Positions 33,245 through 45,269 are shown, counted from the first letter of the stretch. The stretch: DNA of 64,000 nt from Thermothielavioides terrestris NRRL 8126 (GCF_000226115.1 NC_016457.1:9424001-9488000); one strand, 5' to 3'. Program-made: numbers and translations. Notes: a model not told the origin generated them from the letters alone.

Positions 33245-34087
33245 ATGTCTTCACATCCTGAGTGCCGATCAGACATTACCCTCCCCACTTTTGAGGCCCT
33301 CCAGGACGCTCACCAACCCGTCAGGCCCTCCGCCGCCGCCCTGCGCCTGCACTGGACCCTCACCAGCCCCCCGGAAACAGCAATCCTTATCATGCCCGAT
33401 ATCACATACGACCCCGACGCGCCACTATGGCCCTACTTCTCCCCGGACGGCACCCCCTCGACCCCGTCCCTCGCCCACGCCCCGCTCACCGACCCCGCCG
33501 TCTCCTCCATCACGGTGCGTCCTCCAGCTCGACATGTGGGAGGATCTCTAGCTCGACTTCCACCGCGCGCACGGCGAGCCGGGCCCACCGCCGGCGGCGG
33601 CGGAGAACGAGAACAGCGTGTTCGGCCCGCTGGCGGACTACGATCCCGCGTCGGATGAGGAGCCGGACGCCGAGTTCGGCACGCACCTGTTGCGCTGCTG
33701 CGGCGGGGACAGGCCGCGGAAGAAGAAGGCTCGGCTGACGTGCGGGGGACGGGTGGTGGTGGTGGTGGTGATGGTGGTGGTTCCGGGGAGAGCGGGGAAG
33801 GGTTCGTGACGGTGCATGACTACGTCACGGCTGTGCATCCGTGGCTGATGGGGCTGCGCGCGGACCTCCTGGCGGCGGGCGGGGATTTGCTGGACCACGT
33901 CCCTTTGGCGGAGGACACGAGGTTGATGGTCGTCGGGTCGAGGCCGCAGAGCCTGCATGTTCTTCCGGAGAGCGAGTGGAGGCGGTGGAGGGGGAAGAGG
34001 CCGGTGGCCAGCTCAGTCGCGGCCAGAGAGCAAGGCACGTGGAGACGGCGGATGCTGGGTAGTGACAAGGATGGAGGGTTGCGTTAG
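33245..34087 (+). pseudogene. Hypothetical protein gene broken by frame changes
   Basis: Coding-like sequence begins at MSSHPECRSDITLPTFEALQ and runs to about 33512. It then jumps frame: LDFHRAHGEPGPPPAAAE and GPLADYDPASDEEPDAEFGT read in a second frame, and VTVHDYVTAVHPWLMGLRAD with LVVG-like sequence in a third. A 37-nt GTGCGT..CTAG segment (33514-33550) could be an unusually short intron for the first jump. The second jump, just before a (GGT)n run at 33751-33781, has no splice solution. I do not recognise the family. It may be a pseudogene or may contain sequence errors. Confidence 0.4.
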
Positions 34088-34132
34088 TGAGGGAGGATGC
34101 ACCGCGATTCCTTGCGGTGGGCACGGCTACGC

Positions 34133-34536
34133 TCATATAGCCTCGCGCCAATCTCCCCCGGAGCGGGCGTTGGACCCGAGAGGGAGCGCGTTGGTTCTGG
34201 CGATGCCGAGGGGCTGGCTGCAGGCGTTTCCGTGGATGTTGGTCAAGTCGAAGAAGGCACGACATTGGTCCGCTCTCAGGCGTTCCACCTCAGCAGCAAC
34301 GAGGCGTTCCAAGGCCGTGATGTCGTTGCCCTGCGGACCTTTGAAGATTGGGGCCTCTGATAGGATGCGTGTGCCCTTGGCAATCTCCCTTGGCAATCTT
34401 TCTTGTTGCAACGAGCCCTTTTCCCTTTCCAGCTATTTCTCTTGATACTATTGGGCTTGTCAGCCGGCTCCGGGACGCCGCTGTCAAGCGAGGCGGCAAG
34501 TCCCTGCATCTCCTGCGTCTGCTGCATCTCCTGCAT
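34133..34536 (-). pseudogene. SET-domain protein fragment broken by a 13-bp tandem duplication
   Basis: The minus strand encodes IVSREIAGKGKGLVATRKIA, the start of a fungal SET-domain (SMYD-like) lysine methyltransferase. After a frame change it continues with TRILSEAPIFKGPQGNDITA, LERLVAAEVERLRADQCRAF and FDLTNIHGNA, ending in ARTNALPLGSNARSGG and a stop. The frame change coincides exactly with a perfect tandem repeat of 13 bp at 34374-34386 and 34387-34399. Deleting one unit in thought restores a continuous reading of the conserved region. The NHSC and catalytic C-terminal parts of the SET domain are absent downstream, so the copy is also truncated. Confidence 0.72.
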
Positions 34537-35098
34537 CTCCTCTGTCAGATTGGTTGTGATATCGCTCGGCGGTTGATGGATTGGCCTTCGCTGGCCCTCG
34601 GGCAGTCAGGGCGGGCTGGCAGCAGTGTACCTTAGGTACCTAGGTAGGTATTGTAGCATGTTCGGCGAGGGGTTGCCCCCGCATTATGTTCTTCTGCACT
34701 TCCGCCCCTCCGTGGAGATACGCGTGTAGCTGCATCGGTTAGCCGCAGAGACCCGACGTGTACTGCACACAGCCGGCTGTCGTGGAACAGATAACAGTCA
34801 TTATTGCCGGTGAGATAGACAAGGATGGGGAAGGTAATGAACTCGGGGAGCAGCACAGTTGCTTTTGTGGCGGGCTAACCCGGTTGGGCAGTCACCAGCG
34901 AAGTCAAACAATACGGAATACAAAACGTCATGCGCGACGCGTCGCGCGAAGTCATCTGTCCCCAAACCACTCCCTAACCTTGGATGCTTTGGAAAATTTC
35001 TCGAACTCCGTTTAAACTTCAGTCAAAACTGCTTTTCTAGCCCTTGTGCCAACCATCAGCAGCAATTTTCCATTGTCAGAGCACACGCCACTGCAGAT
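34537..35098. other. Intergenic; 5' flank of the acidic-protein gene
   Basis: No coding signal. It probably contains the promoter and 5' leader of the gene starting at 35099. Confidence 0.45.
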
Positions 35099-36433
35099 AT
35101 GCCACCGAAACGCGCTGCAGCAGGGCCCTCCAGCGCCCCCAAAAAGTCCCCCGCAGCGCCGGCTGCTGATGGCGCCGACAGCGCCGCCAGCTCCGCGTCT
35201 GAACCGGCGATTCCCAGAAGCAAACGCTGGTCGCCTGTGTCAGGCTCGGCCAATGCCGACGCCCACTACAAGTTGAAGATGCAAAACCCCGTCACTGCAT
35301 ACAGCTTCGTCTGCCTGTGCCAGCCGCCCTTCCCGAACGGCGAGGACTCCGACGAGGACGAGGAGGAGGATGACGATGAGGAAGATGACGATGAGGAGGA
35401 CCGAGAGGCCGAGGACGGCGAGGATGGCGCCAAAAAGAAGCGCTCTGTGTGCGACGGCGGCAAGACGTGCTTGTGCGACACACCCGCCTCGGAGCACCCC
35501 GACCACGTGTGGAAGATGTCGGCCGCCGGGAAGCTGAAGTTCCTCATCCAGCGCACCCACTTCGCCTTGCGGGACCCGGACAACTTCAGCATGTACACCT
35601 TCAACGACCACTTGGGCTACGGCGTCCTGGAGATGCTGCAGAACCTCGTGCTTGACTACGAGGAAGCTGCCGGCAACTACAAGGAGCAGTGGGCGGTCTG
35701 CGAGTGCCTGGCTTTCTTTCTCCAGACTGAGGGTTGGTGCGTGACTGGGTATGGCGCTCTGGTTCCTTCCTCCTCTTATTCACAGAACCCGCTTGACTGA
35801 CAGTTGCTCGTGGGGGGTAGGATTGATGATGGGGACACGGTCGACGCGACCTTCGAGCTCATCGGCCGCCTCTTCATGGCCATGCTCGCCCAGCTGGAAC
35901 GCCAGCAACTCTTGTCCAAGGACTCGGAGATCAAGAATCTCGGACTGGTCATGGCCCTGTTCATGGCTTGGGCACGGGGTGCAAGACAGTATGGATTGCT
36001 GGAGGACGAGAAAGAAGAATCGCTGGGGCCGGCCAAGAACAAGAAAAAGTGGCAGCCAAGTTTTTTCGACAACCAGATCCTTGCCTATGCTCGGAAGTAC
36101 GAGATCGACCTGGTTGGTCCGCACGACATCGACGAGACGGTTGCCGAAGCCCGTGGCGACGTGGCCCTGCCCGACCCGGAGTCTAGTAGCACGGCGAAGG
36201 CCGATCCGTTTGGCTTCGCCAAGGCTCTGAAGAAATATAAGGTTGAAGCAGGAGGCATTTCCGCGTTCCTTTCTCAAAACTACTCGAGCAACTCGCCCAT
36301 CGGCGGCGACAACCTTGACATCACCACCTGGAGCAGCGCGGCCCGCAAGAGCAAGTGCTTTGACAAGAAGGACCCGCTCAGCAAAGCCGAGATTGACGCC
36401 CTGAAGCAAGGCATGGTCCTGACCCTGGGCTAG
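35099..36433 (+). CDS. Conserved fungal protein of unknown function with acidic stretch
   Basis: Two exons (35099-35736, 35821-36433; GTGCGT..GTAG intron restoring TEGWIDDGDTVDATFEL) give 416 residues. It starts MPPKRAAAGPSSAPKKSPAA, a Lys/Ala/Pro-rich tail. A first conserved block (NPVTAYSFVCLCQPPFP) follows, then a very acidic run of Asp/Glu at about residues 82-110. A Cys-containing segment comes next (CDGGKTCLCDTPASEHPDHV), followed by a long helical domain (KLKFLIQRTHFALRDPDNFS, GYGVLEMLQNLVLDYEEA). The C-terminal half is rich in charged helices. It has no signal peptide or membrane helix; the composition suggests a nuclear or nucleolar protein. I do not recognise a named domain. An in-frame ATG at 34859 exists, but the sequence before 35099 looks like leader. 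Confidence 0.85.
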
Positions 36434-36751
36434 GCCGCCACTTTGCGTTGTACGATATGAGGTGTTTCATGGAGCAGAGTCTTTGCGCGTCTAAGCTGTG
36501 GGGTTCAACTGTTGCTCTTATGGACTTGTAATTATTGGAAAGAAACATGGTCTTAGGTTTCGCAGGCCTTCCTTATCGAGTCAGCTTTACCGCCGCTCTG
36601 CAGTGTGCTCGACGAGCGTGGGACACCGTTGGTTGGCAGCGTTGACACTCCACAGACCTTGGGCTCACCCGCTCCTTTCGCCCGACTTAGTGTCCGCAAC
36701 CCGACTTCTCATCGGAGGAATTAACACTCGTCGGGAGTTCAGAGCAACGCA
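36434..36751. other. Intergenic
   Basis: 3' flank of the acidic-protein gene. Nothing recognised. Confidence 0.45.
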
Positions 36752-37084
36752 ATGTCTCGATGGCACCGGCCCGAGTACTCCGCAGCCGACCCCGCTGGCA
36801 ACACCGTCCTACCGAGCCTGCGGTTTAGCCCCTGGCCTCGACGCCCTATGCGCCAACAGGCGCACGAAGTCAGCCCAGCAGCAGCAGCACAACGACCCCA
36901 GCACCCCGTCAGGTCTTCGGCACTTGCTTTTTCATTCTTGTTTAACTCAACCCCTTCGCCAACCACAGCGACGCAAACCCCTCCGAGTATGGGAAGCATT
37001 GAAGAGTACGAGCTCAACCTGCAATCGCGGGCGTCGACGGAAGCGGACACGCTTGTAAGGGATAACGATCATCTCTTCCACTAA
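36752..37084 (+). CDS. Possible small protein, unknown
   Basis: An open frame of 110 codons beginning MSRWHRPEYSAADPAG. The last part, MGSIEEYELNLQSRASTEAD, has a natural-looking amino acid composition and sits before a GTAAGG that could be a donor. No family is recognised, and there is no signal peptide or membrane helix. It may be a short gene, the first exon of a lost gene, or chance. Confidence 0.28.
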   Translation: MSRWHRPEYSAADPAGNTVLPSLRFSPWPRRPMRQQAHEVSPAAAAQRPQHPVRSSALAFSFLFNSTPSPTTATQTPPSMGSIEEYELNLQSRASTEADTLVRDNDHLFH

Positions 37085-37306
37085 TTCCTCATACTCTGCC
37101 GGGGCAGAGTATCAACTGACACCTGCTAGAGAAGTAAAGCATCACCAACCACAGCCACCTTAAACATTAATAAAGCAAAGAAAGCAAACAAGAACCTTCC
37201 ACCAACCACTTTAGCCCGCCATCATGCACCTCCCATCATCCCGAAAAGCCAACCCCCCATGATCCTACCCCGGGTCAACCCCCCCCTCAGAATTAGGTAC
37301 AGTGCC

Positions 37307-37882
37307 TTAAAACCCCGAAAGCGGATTCGGATTCTCAATCCTCCACCCACCCTGCACGAAAGGCTGCACGCCAGAGTCGCCGAGCACCTTGGCGGCATTG
37401 GCGCGGAACACGGCGAGCGTCTTGTCCGAGTCGAAGTGCTGGTTGACGACGCCGACCATGCCGTTCTGGCAGTGGCGGCCCTTGTTCTGGGCGCAGTAGA
37501 ACCAGATGGGGCGGGTGGCGTCGACCACCTCGATCTGGAATACCTCGGGCGACTGCACGGCGGAGCCGTCCGGCTTCGGCGCCACGGGGAAGAAGCCCGA
37601 GAAGAAGGAGGTCGCGTCGCGCGGCTGGCACGGCGCGTCGAAGGACGCCTCCACCACCGAGTGGTTCAGCGGCAGGAAGTGGAACTCGACGATGTCGCCT
37701 GCCTCGGCGACGATGTTGTCCGGGTCGAAGTGCAGGCCGCCGCGGCCGGCGACGACGGTGTGGGTTACACGTGGGGAGGTGAAGGTGATGCTTGGGGTTT
37801 GGAGGGCGGTGGGTTGCGGCACCGGGGCCGGAGCGGCGAGGAGGAGCGGGAGGGCGGAGACGAGGGCCAGGATGGACTTCAT
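37307..37882 (-). CDS. Secreted cupredoxin-like protein
   Basis: A single exon of 191 residues. MKSILALVSALPLLLAAPAP is a signal peptide, which decides the start over an in-frame ATG 27 codons upstream. The mature protein is one cupredoxin fold of the kind found in fungal extracellular serine-rich proteins: GLHFDPDNIVAEAGDIVEF, LNHSVVEASFDAPCQP, IWFYCAQNKGRHCQNGMVGV. The ligand pattern (His of NHSVV; Cys, His and Met of YCAQNKGRHCQNGM) matches a type 1 copper site. No Ser-rich GPI tail follows, so the protein is probably free in the medium or wall. Such proteins may take part in electron transfer or copper handling, but roles are not established. Confidence 0.88.
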   Translation of the reverse strand: MKSILALVSALPLLLAAPAPVPQPTALQTPSITFTSPRVTHTVVAGRGGLHFDPDNIVAEAGDIVEFHFLPLNHSVVEASFDAPCQPRDATSFFSGFFPVAPKPDGSAVQSPEVFQIEVVDATRPIWFYCAQNKGRHCQNGMVGVVNQHFDSDKTLAVFRANAAKVLGDSGVQPFVQGGWRIENPNPLSGF

Positions 37883-38851
37883 TGTGCCGGTGGTGGACGT
37901 TGAAGAGTTGTGTTGAGGACGAGGCTCTTGAGTAGCGGTTGACTTCTGTGGAACAGTGGCCAACTAATGTAAAGTTGAGCTGAGTGCTGCGGAGTGAACC
38001 GAGAGAGGAGGCTCGATGATGAAGCTGATTGTGATGATGATCGTGATGATAATGAGGACAAAAGGGCAGCAACGCACGACACATCAATCACTTAAATACA
38101 AAATCAATCACCGAATCTCGCTCTGCACCATCATCACCAGCCCGACCAACACACACACCGACACTCGGCTCACGGACATCCGGATGCGCAGCCCCAGAGG
38201 GCTCGGCCGATAACTTGCACGCTCACATACAGACCACAGGATCACCAAGCTCGGCGCAAACCCACACGTTGCGGCCGCTCACTCGAACATCGTGATGACA
38301 GCCGCGCTGCCGGATCGGGTGTGCTGCCATCCGGTCAGCAACCGGGCGGAGCAGCCTGGCTCTGGTTGGTTCGTGGCGGCTATTTTCCTTTTTTAGCCTC
38401 CCCGCAACCGCGTTGGCGCGAGGCTGTGTCGCTAGCCCAACACGCCCAACATGGCGACGGAAATGACCGGATCCGGTAGCTGCACCTTGGTAAACCAACC
38501 GCTCGTCTTCCGTAATCTGGTGAATTAGTTAGCACCTTTTTGGGGGCGAATTTTCCCTTGAGGTGCCAGATGGGATGGATGAACTACGACGGTCATTGCA
38601 TGTCAAATTGTCAATGCCCGTGGGTGGCCAGCGTCGCGCTGGGTGACACGCCAGTACGGGAAATCAACCAGCAGTCGCAGCGAACTCGGGGTAAAACGGG
38701 CCTGATTCCGCCCCCAAAGTCGGTGTGAGATGTGTACCGGCGTGCTATGTACAAGAATCGAAGGTTATGTATGTATTGAGCGCTCAAAAAATATGCATGA
38801 CGAAGTTGACGGTCTCCTTGCTCCGTCCCGCCACCTCGTGCGAAAAGCTGT
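37883..38851. other. Intergenic, GAT-rich patch
   Basis: Holds a GATGATGA-type imperfect trinucleotide stretch at about 38013-38055 and otherwise nothing recognisable. It includes the cupredoxin promoter and the endoglucanase 3' flank. Confidence 0.45.
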
Positions 38852-39898
38852 TTAGAGGCACTGCGAGTAGTAGTCGTTCAACTTCTGGCAGGTGGTGCCA
38901 GAGACACAGGTGGTGCATCCGCTGAAGCCGATGCCACCGCACTGAGCCCACTTCTGAGACGTGCAGCCACTGCCGCCGCCGGGAGACGTCTGGCCCGACC
39001 CAGGCGCAGTCGACGTGGGCGTCCCGGTGCCACCGTTGCCACCGCTTGGGGGGGTGAAGACGGGGAAGCTGGAGTCGTCGTTGCGCTTGCAGCCGGAGCG
39101 GGCAACGATCTCGGCGGGGCACTGCACCTGCTGGAACGTGAACGTCGGGTTGTCGGCGTTCTGGAACCAGTCAAACCGCCACTGGCAGCCGGGCTTGAGC
39201 GGCGCGGGGAAGGAATCGCACTGGTCGCGCGACGAAATGCCGCCGTATTGAGCGCCGGGGAGGCCGCCGAACTGCGAGCTGCAGCCGTTGAAGATGCCCA
39301 CGCCGCCGCCGGGCATGGCGATATCGAACTGGTTACTTCCCAGGTCGCCGCCAGTGCTCGTTGACTGCACCACCATTGTCTTGCCGGCGACGGGACCGGA
39401 AGTGAAGGTGAGCCTGGAGTGTGATGGAGTGAGGTTAGCTCGCGCTAATCCAACTTCCTGGTAGCTGGCAGAGAGGACTTACGCGTAGCAGGCGCAGCAC
39501 CACGAGGATTCGGACCCGCCGGCGATGCTCGTCGCGGCGAAGCCGTAGGCGAGATTGTCGTTCACCGCCCAGGGAGTCTGGTCGGCGCAGGAGTAGGCCG
39601 AGCCGCCGTTGCAGCCCGACTGGACATTGAAGTCGGACAGGCGCTGGAAGTTGGCATCGCACGCGTAGACCGGTTGGCTGACGGCGGCCTTCCCGGGCCA
39701 AGCGCACGACGGCTTGCAGCAGTCCCAGTATCTGGGAAACGAGTCAGCATGGGCGGCGTCCTGGACACCTAGCTCGTTTGGTGAGGCATTCGCATTGAGG
39801 GACGCATACCTCGTGGACTGGCCACTGCCACTGGCCGCGGAGGCGACCAGAGGAAGTGCAGCGGCCAGGGTTGTGCGAAGAACGGGAGTAGAGCGCAT
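38852..39898 (-). CDS. cel45A: GH45 endoglucanase with C-terminal CBM1
   Basis: Three exons (39898-39810, 39731-39483, 39413-38852) give 299 residues. [20 protein letters not shown] is the signal peptide. The GH45 barrel starts at [15 protein letters not shown], whose Asp is one catalytic residue, and includes [52 protein letters not shown] and [17 protein letters not shown], whose first Asp is the second catalytic residue. A Gly/Ser/Thr/Pro linker follows, then a fungal cellulose-binding domain, [20 protein letters not shown] to the terminal YYSQCL. It is an inverting endo-beta-1,4-glucanase secreted onto cellulose. Sequence and intron joins agree closely with the known Chaetomiaceae enzymes (Humicola EGV, Thielavia Cel45A), as recalled from memory. 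Confidence 0.97.
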
Positions 39899-41343
39899 CC
39901 TGGGGGCCGAAGAAAAGAGAGCGGGGTGGAAACTGTACAGCTTGAGGGGTGCTGCTCGATGCTGAGAGGAGCCAGGGCCTAGGGGGTCAAGATCGGGAGC
40001 TGGGAGACCTGATATACCTCCTCTCCCAGCCAGCACACTTGCTTGAACCCCCCCGCACCCAGATCAAAGTTGCAGTCCAGTCAGTCCGAGCCATGCCAGC
40101 CGCCACTTGACAGCGAGTAGGATTGCTCGCCGACAACCAGGCACACGCTAATTACGGGAGCAGCGTACCGCAGTAGACGAGATGGCTGTTGCCGAACAAG
40201 GACCACGGAGCTCGTAGCGCGACCCCACCTTCAGCCCGGAAACCGGGATCTGGATGCATGATGCGGGCCATCGAGCTCGATGAAACAAACACGCTCCGCC
40301 ATTCCCGGAACCTGGACCGGGTCTGCCGCTCATTTGAGCCTGCATCACCCGACTTGGACACAGTGCGCCGGACCTGGGTCTTGGTTGACCAAGCGCTTGG
40401 GATAACGGAAGATCTCGTCAGAAGCTGCTGTCAAGAAGCAAGGAAGGGAATCAATATGGGGACCGAAGGGCGTGGCCCATTGCAGCGGCGATTGGGATCA
40501 GGCGCTAGGGCAAGGGATGGCATCCACAGTATGACACGGTTCAATCCTGTTGTGGGCGCTCTGACCATTCTGGTTTCGCCTCGGAGTTGCGGAGAGGTCG
40601 ATTCGGAGCTGGCTCCCAACATGACAAGAAAGGTTAGCTGCGACGCGTCGAATGTTGCATCAAGCATGCCTGACAGATAAATTGTCGGCGGGTCGGCCGG
40701 GTTTCCGGCATGGGGGAACTAAACTTATCGATAAGCCGCAGACGTGCGCCACAGCTAACCGGTCGGTGGCGTTGCAAGGCCAAGAACCCCGCATTTCGTT
40801 TAGTTGCATACCTGGCACCTGTCATAGGTGTGGATACAATGGCTCACCTCGGTGTGCGGCGTGAAAGGCTGAGAAACCCACTAGGCCAAAAATGGACTAG
40901 GAGTTTTCGCCGCGTCTTTCAGCCTCCTGCTTGGCCCAGAAAATCAACAGCGGCGCTTCCTCCAGGCATCGATCGACAAACCGCAAACCACGCCTCGACC
41001 GCGGCGATTTGGAGCCGCGTTCTCTCCCCGCCAAGGCTTCACTGTATTTCTCGTGGCTTTGCAATTGCTTGCCTGCCCATCGATGAAATAGACTGCTTGC
41101 GCACGGCGAGTTGATGCGCGCGCGCCCGCCTCTGGTGGCGATTTCTAAGCTCGCCCGCCTTCTCCCGACGCCGTGACCGTATCGCGCATTTCCGCTAGCT
41201 TCGGCCTTGCAGCATATTCTCCCGTCTGCGTTTCTTGCACGAGCTGCCAGTCCCTCCTTCAAAGAAGCCCACCTCTTCCGAGGACTTCTTACGTCCAAGA
41301 TCCAGACCGAGCTTTGCTGTCGCCTCGATCGCCTCGCCACAGG
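39899..41343. other. Intergenic between GH45 and RPB2
   Basis: About 1.4 kb separating two divergent genes. The proximal parts should hold their promoters. Short frames at 40189-40680 and 40710-41114 show no recognisable content. Confidence 0.5.
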
Positions 41344-44300
41344 ATGGCTGACTACGCGACCCAAGGCCAGTACGGCGGCGGCTACGCCGATGGATACGAC
41401 AATGACGATCGCTACGATGTCGAGGGCGGTTTCGATGACGGCACGGCCCTGGGCGGCGAGGACAGCATCACGCCCGAAGACTGCTGGGAGGTCATTTCTT
41501 CCTACTTTGACATGAAGGGCCTCGTCTCGCAGCAGATCGACTCGTTCGACGAATTCACGACAACCACCATCCAGTCTCTCGTCGACGAATATGCCGATCT
41601 GACTCTGGACCACCCGAATCCCGGCGACGACAGCGGCCGTGACATTGCGATGCGCCGCTACGACATCCATTTCGGGAACGTCATGATTTCCAAGCCGACC
41701 CTTACCGAGACGACGGGTGAAACCACCGTGCTGCTTCCGTACGAATGCCGCGACCGCAACCTGACATATTCTGCACCTATGTATTGCAGAGTCTCGAAGC
41801 GCGCCCGTGTCGCTGTCAACGAGGAAGTGCGCCTGGAGGACATGGACGACGACCAGCGTGCGTATATGGCCCAGACGGGCGAGGTCCCCAAGACGATCCG
41901 GTGGGAGGAAGAAGACACTGGGCCTCGAGAGGGCATCGCCAAGGGAGATGATGACGAGCAAGGCGACTTGATTTTCCTCGGCAAGCTCCCCGTGATGGTC
42001 AAGTCGCAGGTCTGCCACCTGCACGGCGAGGACGACGAGTCGCTCTTTCAGCTCAATGAGTGCCCGTATGACCAAGGCGGCTACTTCATCATCAACGGAA
42101 GCGAAAAAGTCCTGATTGCTCAGGAGCGCTCCGCCGCCAATATCGTCCAGGTGTTCAAGAAGCCTCCGGGAGGCAGCGTCTCATATCAGGCCGAGATCCG
42201 GTCCGCGCTCGAGAAAGGCTCGCGACTCATCTCGTCTCTGCAAATGAAGCTGCACACGAAGGCCTCGCCCGATAAGGGAAGGCAAGCCAACACTGTCAGC
42301 GTCACGCTGCCATACGTCCGAGAGGATGTGTCGCTCGCCATCGTCTTCCGCGCGCTCGGCATCGTCTCCGACGAAGATATCCTGAACCACATCTGCTATG
42401 ATCGGTCCGACACGCAGATGCTCGAGGCGCTGCGGCCGTGCATCGAAGAAGCCTTCTGCATCCAGGACCGGGAGATTGCGCTCGACTTTATCGGCAAGCG
42501 AGGCAACGGCAACGCCGGACAGAACCGCTCAAACCGGATTCGGGCTGCCAAGGACCTGCTGCAGAAGGAAATGTTGCCCCACATCTCGCAAACGGAGGGC
42601 TGCGAGACGAGGAAGGCCTTCTTCCTTGGCTACATGGTGCACAAGCTACTCCAATGCGCGCTTGGCCGCCGGGACACGGACGACCGCGATCACTTCGGCA
42701 AGAAGAGGCTAGATCTCGCGGGCCCTCTGCTGGCCAAGCTCTTCCGGGGCATTATCCGCCGCATGACGCAGGACCTGATGTCCTACATGAAGCGCTGCAT
42801 CGACACGAACAAGAACTTCTCCCTCGCCCTGGGCATCAAGCACTCCACGCTCACCAACGGCTTGAAGTACTCGCTGGCCACGGGCAACTGGGGCGACCAG
42901 AAGAAGGCGATGAGCTCGACGGCCGGAGTGTCGCAGGTGCTGAACCGATACACCTTCGCTTCGACGCTGTCGCATTTGAGGAGGACCAACACGCCGATCG
43001 GGCGCGACGGCAAGCTCGCGAAACCCCGCCAGCTTCACAACACGCACTGGGGCTTGGTCTGCCCCGCCGAAACGCCCGAAGGGCAAGCCTGCGGTCTCGT
43101 CAAGAACCTGTCGCTGATGTGCTACGTCAGCGTGGGCACGCCGGCGGAGCCCATCGTCGAGTTCATGATCGCGCGGAACATGGAAGTGCTCGAGGAGTAC
43201 GAGCCTCTTCGGTACCCTAATGCGACCAAGGTCTTTGTCAACGGCACGTGGGTCGGCGTCCACCAGGATCCAAAGCACCTTGTGTCGCTGGTGCAGGGTC
43301 TGAGGAGAAAGAACGTCATCTCTTTCGAGGTCTCGCTGGTTCGGGACATTCGTGACCGCGAGTTCAAGATCTTCTCAGACGCCGGCCGCGTCATGAGGCC
43401 GCTCTTCACCGTGGAGCAGGAAGACAACGGCGCAAACGGTGTCGAGAAGGGCCAGCTGATTCTGAACAAGGAGCACATCCAGCGCCTGGAGGCGGACAAG
43501 GAATTAGGTAAATACCACCCCGACTACTGGGGCTGGAAGGGTCTCCTGAGGTCGGGTGCGATCGAGTACCTCGACGCGGAGGAGGAGGAGACGGCCATGA
43601 TCTGCATGAGCCCGGAAGATCTCGACATGTTCCGCCTCAGCAAGATGGGCTTCAACGTGACCGACACGTCCGGCCAAGGCAACAGCCGGATCAGGACCAA
43701 GATCAACCCGACGACCCACATGTACACGCACTGCGAGATCCACCCCAGCATGCTGCTGGGCATCTGCGCCAGTATCATCCCGTTCCCAGACCACAACCAG
43801 TCGCCCAGAAACACGTACCAATCGGCCATGGGGAAGCAAGCCATGGGCTTCTTCCTCACCAACTACTCGCGCCGCATGGACACGATGGCCAACATCCTCT
43901 ACTACCCGCAGAAGCCGCTGGCGACGACGCGGTCGATGGAGTTCCTCAAGTTCCGGGAGCTGCCGGCCGGGCAGAACGCCATCGTCGCCATTGCCTGCTA
44001 CTCGGGCTACAACCAGGAAGACTCGGTGATTATGAATCAGAGCAGCATCGACCGCGGCCTCTTCCGCAGTCTCTTCTTCCGGTCGTACACGGACTGTGAG
44101 AAGCGCGTGGGCATCAACATCATCGAGAAGTTTGAGAAGCCCAACCGCAGCGACACGCTCCGGCTGAAGCACAGCACGTACGACAAGCTCGACATGGACG
44201 GCATCGTCGCGCCCGGCGTCCGCGTTTCCGGGGAGGACATCATCATCGGCAAGACGTGCCCCATCAACCCCGAGAATGCCGAGCTCGGCCAGCGCTCGAC

Positions 44301-45269
44301 GCAGCACGTCAAGCGCGACGCCTCGACGCCGCTGCGCAGCACCGAGAGCGGTATCGTCGACTCGGTCATCCTGACGACCAACCAGGACGGCATGCGCTAC
44401 GTCAAGGTTCGGGTGCGGACGACCAAGATCCCGCAGATCGGAGATAAGTTCGCGTCCCGCCACGGGCAGAAGGGCACCATCGGCGTCACGTTCCGGCAGG
44501 AGGACATGCCGTTCACGTGCGAGGGCATCACGCCCGACATCATCATCAACCCGCACGCCATCCCGTCGCGCATGACCATCGCCCACTTGATCGAGTGCCT
44601 GCTGTCCAAGGTGTCGACACTCAAGGGCATGGAGGGCGATGCGACGCCGTTCACCGAGGTGACGGTCGACTCGGTGTCGGCGCTGCTGCGCGAGCACGGC
44701 TACCAGTCGCGCGGCTTCGAGATCATGTACCACGGCCACACGGGCCGCAAGCTGCGGGCGCAGGTCTTCTTCGGCCCGACCTACTACCAGCGCCTGCGGC
44801 ACATGGTGGACGACAAGATCCATGCGCGGGCGCGCGGCCCGCTGCAGATCATGACGCGGCAGCCGGTCGAGGGCCGCGCGCGCGACGGCGGCCTGCGCTT
44901 CGGCGAAATGGAGCGCGACTGCATGATCGCCCACGGCGCCGCCAGCTTCCTCAAGGAGCGCCTGTTCGAGGTCTCGGATGCCTTCCGCGTGCACATCTGC
45001 GAGATCTGCGGGCTCATGACGCCCATTGCGTACGTTTTCTCTTCATGCCTCCTTTTCTTTCTTACGCTCGGAACATGGCAGATGTTGATGCTGACTCTCC
45101 AAATAGAAACCTGACCAAGCAGTCGTTCGAGTGCCGGCCCTGCAAGAACAAGACCAAGATCGCGCAGGTGCACATCCCGTACGCGGCCAAGCTGCTCTTC
45201 CAGGAGCTCATGTCCATGAACATCGCCTCGCGCATGTTCACCAGCCGGTCGGGCATCTCGGTGCGCTAG
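41344..45269 (+). CDS. rpb2: RNA polymerase II second-largest subunit RPB2
   Basis: Two exons (41344-45029 and 45107-45269) give 1282 residues. The late intron (GTACGT..ATAG) restores [20 protein letters not shown], part of the C-terminal zinc-binding clamp (CEICG ... CRPCKN). Landmarks along the protein are [93 protein letters not shown] and [20 protein letters not shown], ending [16 protein letters not shown]. It forms one wall of the Pol II active centre and holds part of the hybrid-binding and NTP-handling surface. The start [14 protein letters not shown] is preceded by open sequence that looks like leader. The gene is intact and suitable for phylogenetic placement. Confidence 0.98.

Noticed and set aside
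43504..44994. Long antisense open frame within RPB2 (about 496 codons)
   Set aside because: It mirrors the GC-rich third positions of RPB2 codons. The product is an Arg/Val/Ala/His-rich sequence with no family features.
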